From the NCBI GenBank assembly GCA_022712475.1, contig JALAGK010000116.1, positions 1 to 6,151 of the forward strand: a DNA stretch of 6,151 nt, written 5' to 3'. A program made the position numbers and the translations under genes. Position 1 is the stretch's first letter. Every line of letters starts with the position of its first letter. Source of the stretch: Enterobacteriaceae bacterium. Lineage in GTDB: Bacteria; Pseudomonadota; Gammaproteobacteria; Enterobacterales; Enterobacteriaceae. Of this stretch, positions 5,582-6,151 are shown in pieces. The notes beneath the pieces are model-generated. The model was not told the origin of the DNA. It did not search any database and worked only from the letters and a program-made list of their open reading frames with translations.

Positions 5582-6151
5582 TTATTTCCCGCTCATCGAG
5601 TTATGAATGAGTTCCAGCCAGTTCGGTACGCCGAGGTGGAAGGATTCCAGCAGTTTCATATCGAAGCCACGGAAGAAGCCGCTCATGACAAACAGAACAA
5701 TAATTGCCGCCATCATCACTTTGGTTACGCGGTTCCAGCCGCTCTCTTCTACGCCTTTACCAATCAGGATACCCAGTACCAGACCCGGTACGGCGTTACC
5801 CATAATCAGCTGTGCCAGACCACCGAAGATGGTTGCCCAGAAACCAGAGCGTTTGCCTGCATCGATTGCCGCCAGCCAGAAGATAACCGGCATCACGATA
5901 TTAACCAGCAGGTTTGCCGCCGGTACCAGTACCTTCACCGCAGTGACCTGCAGCGATTCGGGTACGGAAGAAGCGGTCATGTTCAGGAAGGTGACAACCA
6001 CCATGCCGATCACACCACACGCGATGGCCATCTTGCGTGGGTCATGCAGTGTTTCACCCACGTTGCGGTTTTTGATCATCAATGCCGCTGCACCCCAGTT
6101 CGTGATAATGCGGTGATCGACATCCTGCGTGAAAGCACCTGCGGCAACAGA
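5582..6151 (-). CDS. DUF4311 family integral membrane protein, C-terminal part (5' end outside window)
   Basis: The reading frame is open to the window edge: 189 codons plus stop are visible, and residues upstream of the internal TTG/ATG pair at 6082-6077 read well as protein (for example G-A-F-T-Q-D-V-D-H-R). That internal site is therefore not the real start. I recall DUF4311 proteins as about 250 residues, so roughly a quarter is missing. Four membrane segments are visible, at about residues 41-57, 70-95, 104-132 and 143-158 of the visible part. G-N-A-V-P-G-L-V-L-G lies in the third. The gene ends 11 nt before the DUF4310 ATG, and the two probably form one membrane complex. DUF4312 and SFCGS-family genes are expected just upstream, based on clusters in other bacteria. 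Function is unknown; a role in solute uptake is inferred from context. Confidence 0.8.
   Translation of the reverse strand, partial: SVAAGAFTQDVDHRIITNWGAAALMIKNRNVGETLHDPRKMAIACGVIGMVVVTFLNMTASSVPESLQVTAVKVLVPAANLLVNIVMPVIFWLAAIDAGKRSGFWATIFGGLAQLIMGNAVPGLVLGILIGKGVEESGWNRVTKVMMAAIIVLFVMSGFFRGFDMKLLESFHLGVPNWLELIHNSMSGK

Noticed and set aside
6077..6082. TTG/ATG as the start of the DUF4311 protein
   Set aside because: The frame stays open and protein-like upstream to the window edge, and the resulting protein would lack the N-terminal part expected for the family.
5607..6116. Plus-strand open frame of 169 codons opposite the DUF4311 gene
   Set aside because: It is low in recognisable features and rich in Thr/Ser/Ile as expected from the complement of a membrane protein gene.

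Overview
The window looks like a chromosomal segment of a gamma-proteobacterium of the Enterobacteriaceae. The evidence is moderate GC, E. coli-like codon use, strong AGGAG ribosome sites, and protein sequences of Salmonella/Citrobacter/Enterobacter/Klebsiella type. I cannot fix the genus. Every real gene lies on the minus strand, so transcription runs from high to low coordinates.

Region 1 (6151 down to 1917) is the distal part of a tightly packed operon. In order it encodes a DUF4311-type membrane protein (5' end outside the window), a DUF4310-type membrane protein, a COG3964-type metal-dependent amidohydrolase, a DgaE/SelA-like PLP-dependent ammonia-lyase, and a DgaF-type 2-keto-3-deoxy-6-phosphogluconate (KDGP) aldolase. 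Spacing is 11 nt, 42 nt, a 17-nt overlap and a 4-nt ATGA overlap, so this is one transcription unit. The 42-nt gap holds a perfect 7-bp hairpin with a UACG tetraloop on the mRNA sense.

Region 2 (1916 to 1483) is a 434-nt gap with no convincing gene. It contains a perfect 16-bp inverted repeat, a second 8-bp GC-rich inverted repeat, a small cluster of TGTGCA palindromes, and a plausible promoter for the next gene. I find no U-tract terminator in it.

Region 3 (1482 to 1) encodes an exported, beta-propeller 'lactonase family' protein related to 6-phosphogluconolactonase. Twenty-four nt later comes the N-terminal 101 residues of a BglG/MtlR/LicR-type regulator (winged HTH, then the likely start of a PRD), cut by the window edge and probably starting at TTG.

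Working model (inference): the lactonase opens a sugar-acid lactone outside the cytoplasm. The DUF4310/DUF4311 membrane proteins, with partners probably encoded just upstream, import the acid. The amidohydrolase removes an acyl or related group. DgaE eliminates ammonia from the 2-amino acid to give a 2-keto-3-deoxy acid, and DgaF splits that to pyruvate and a triose phosphate. The known Salmonella dga pathway uses a mannose-type PTS for D-glucosaminate. Here the PTS is replaced, in the part visible, by uncharacterised membrane proteins, and an extra hydrolase is added. The substrate and the uptake and phosphorylation mechanism are the undescribed part.
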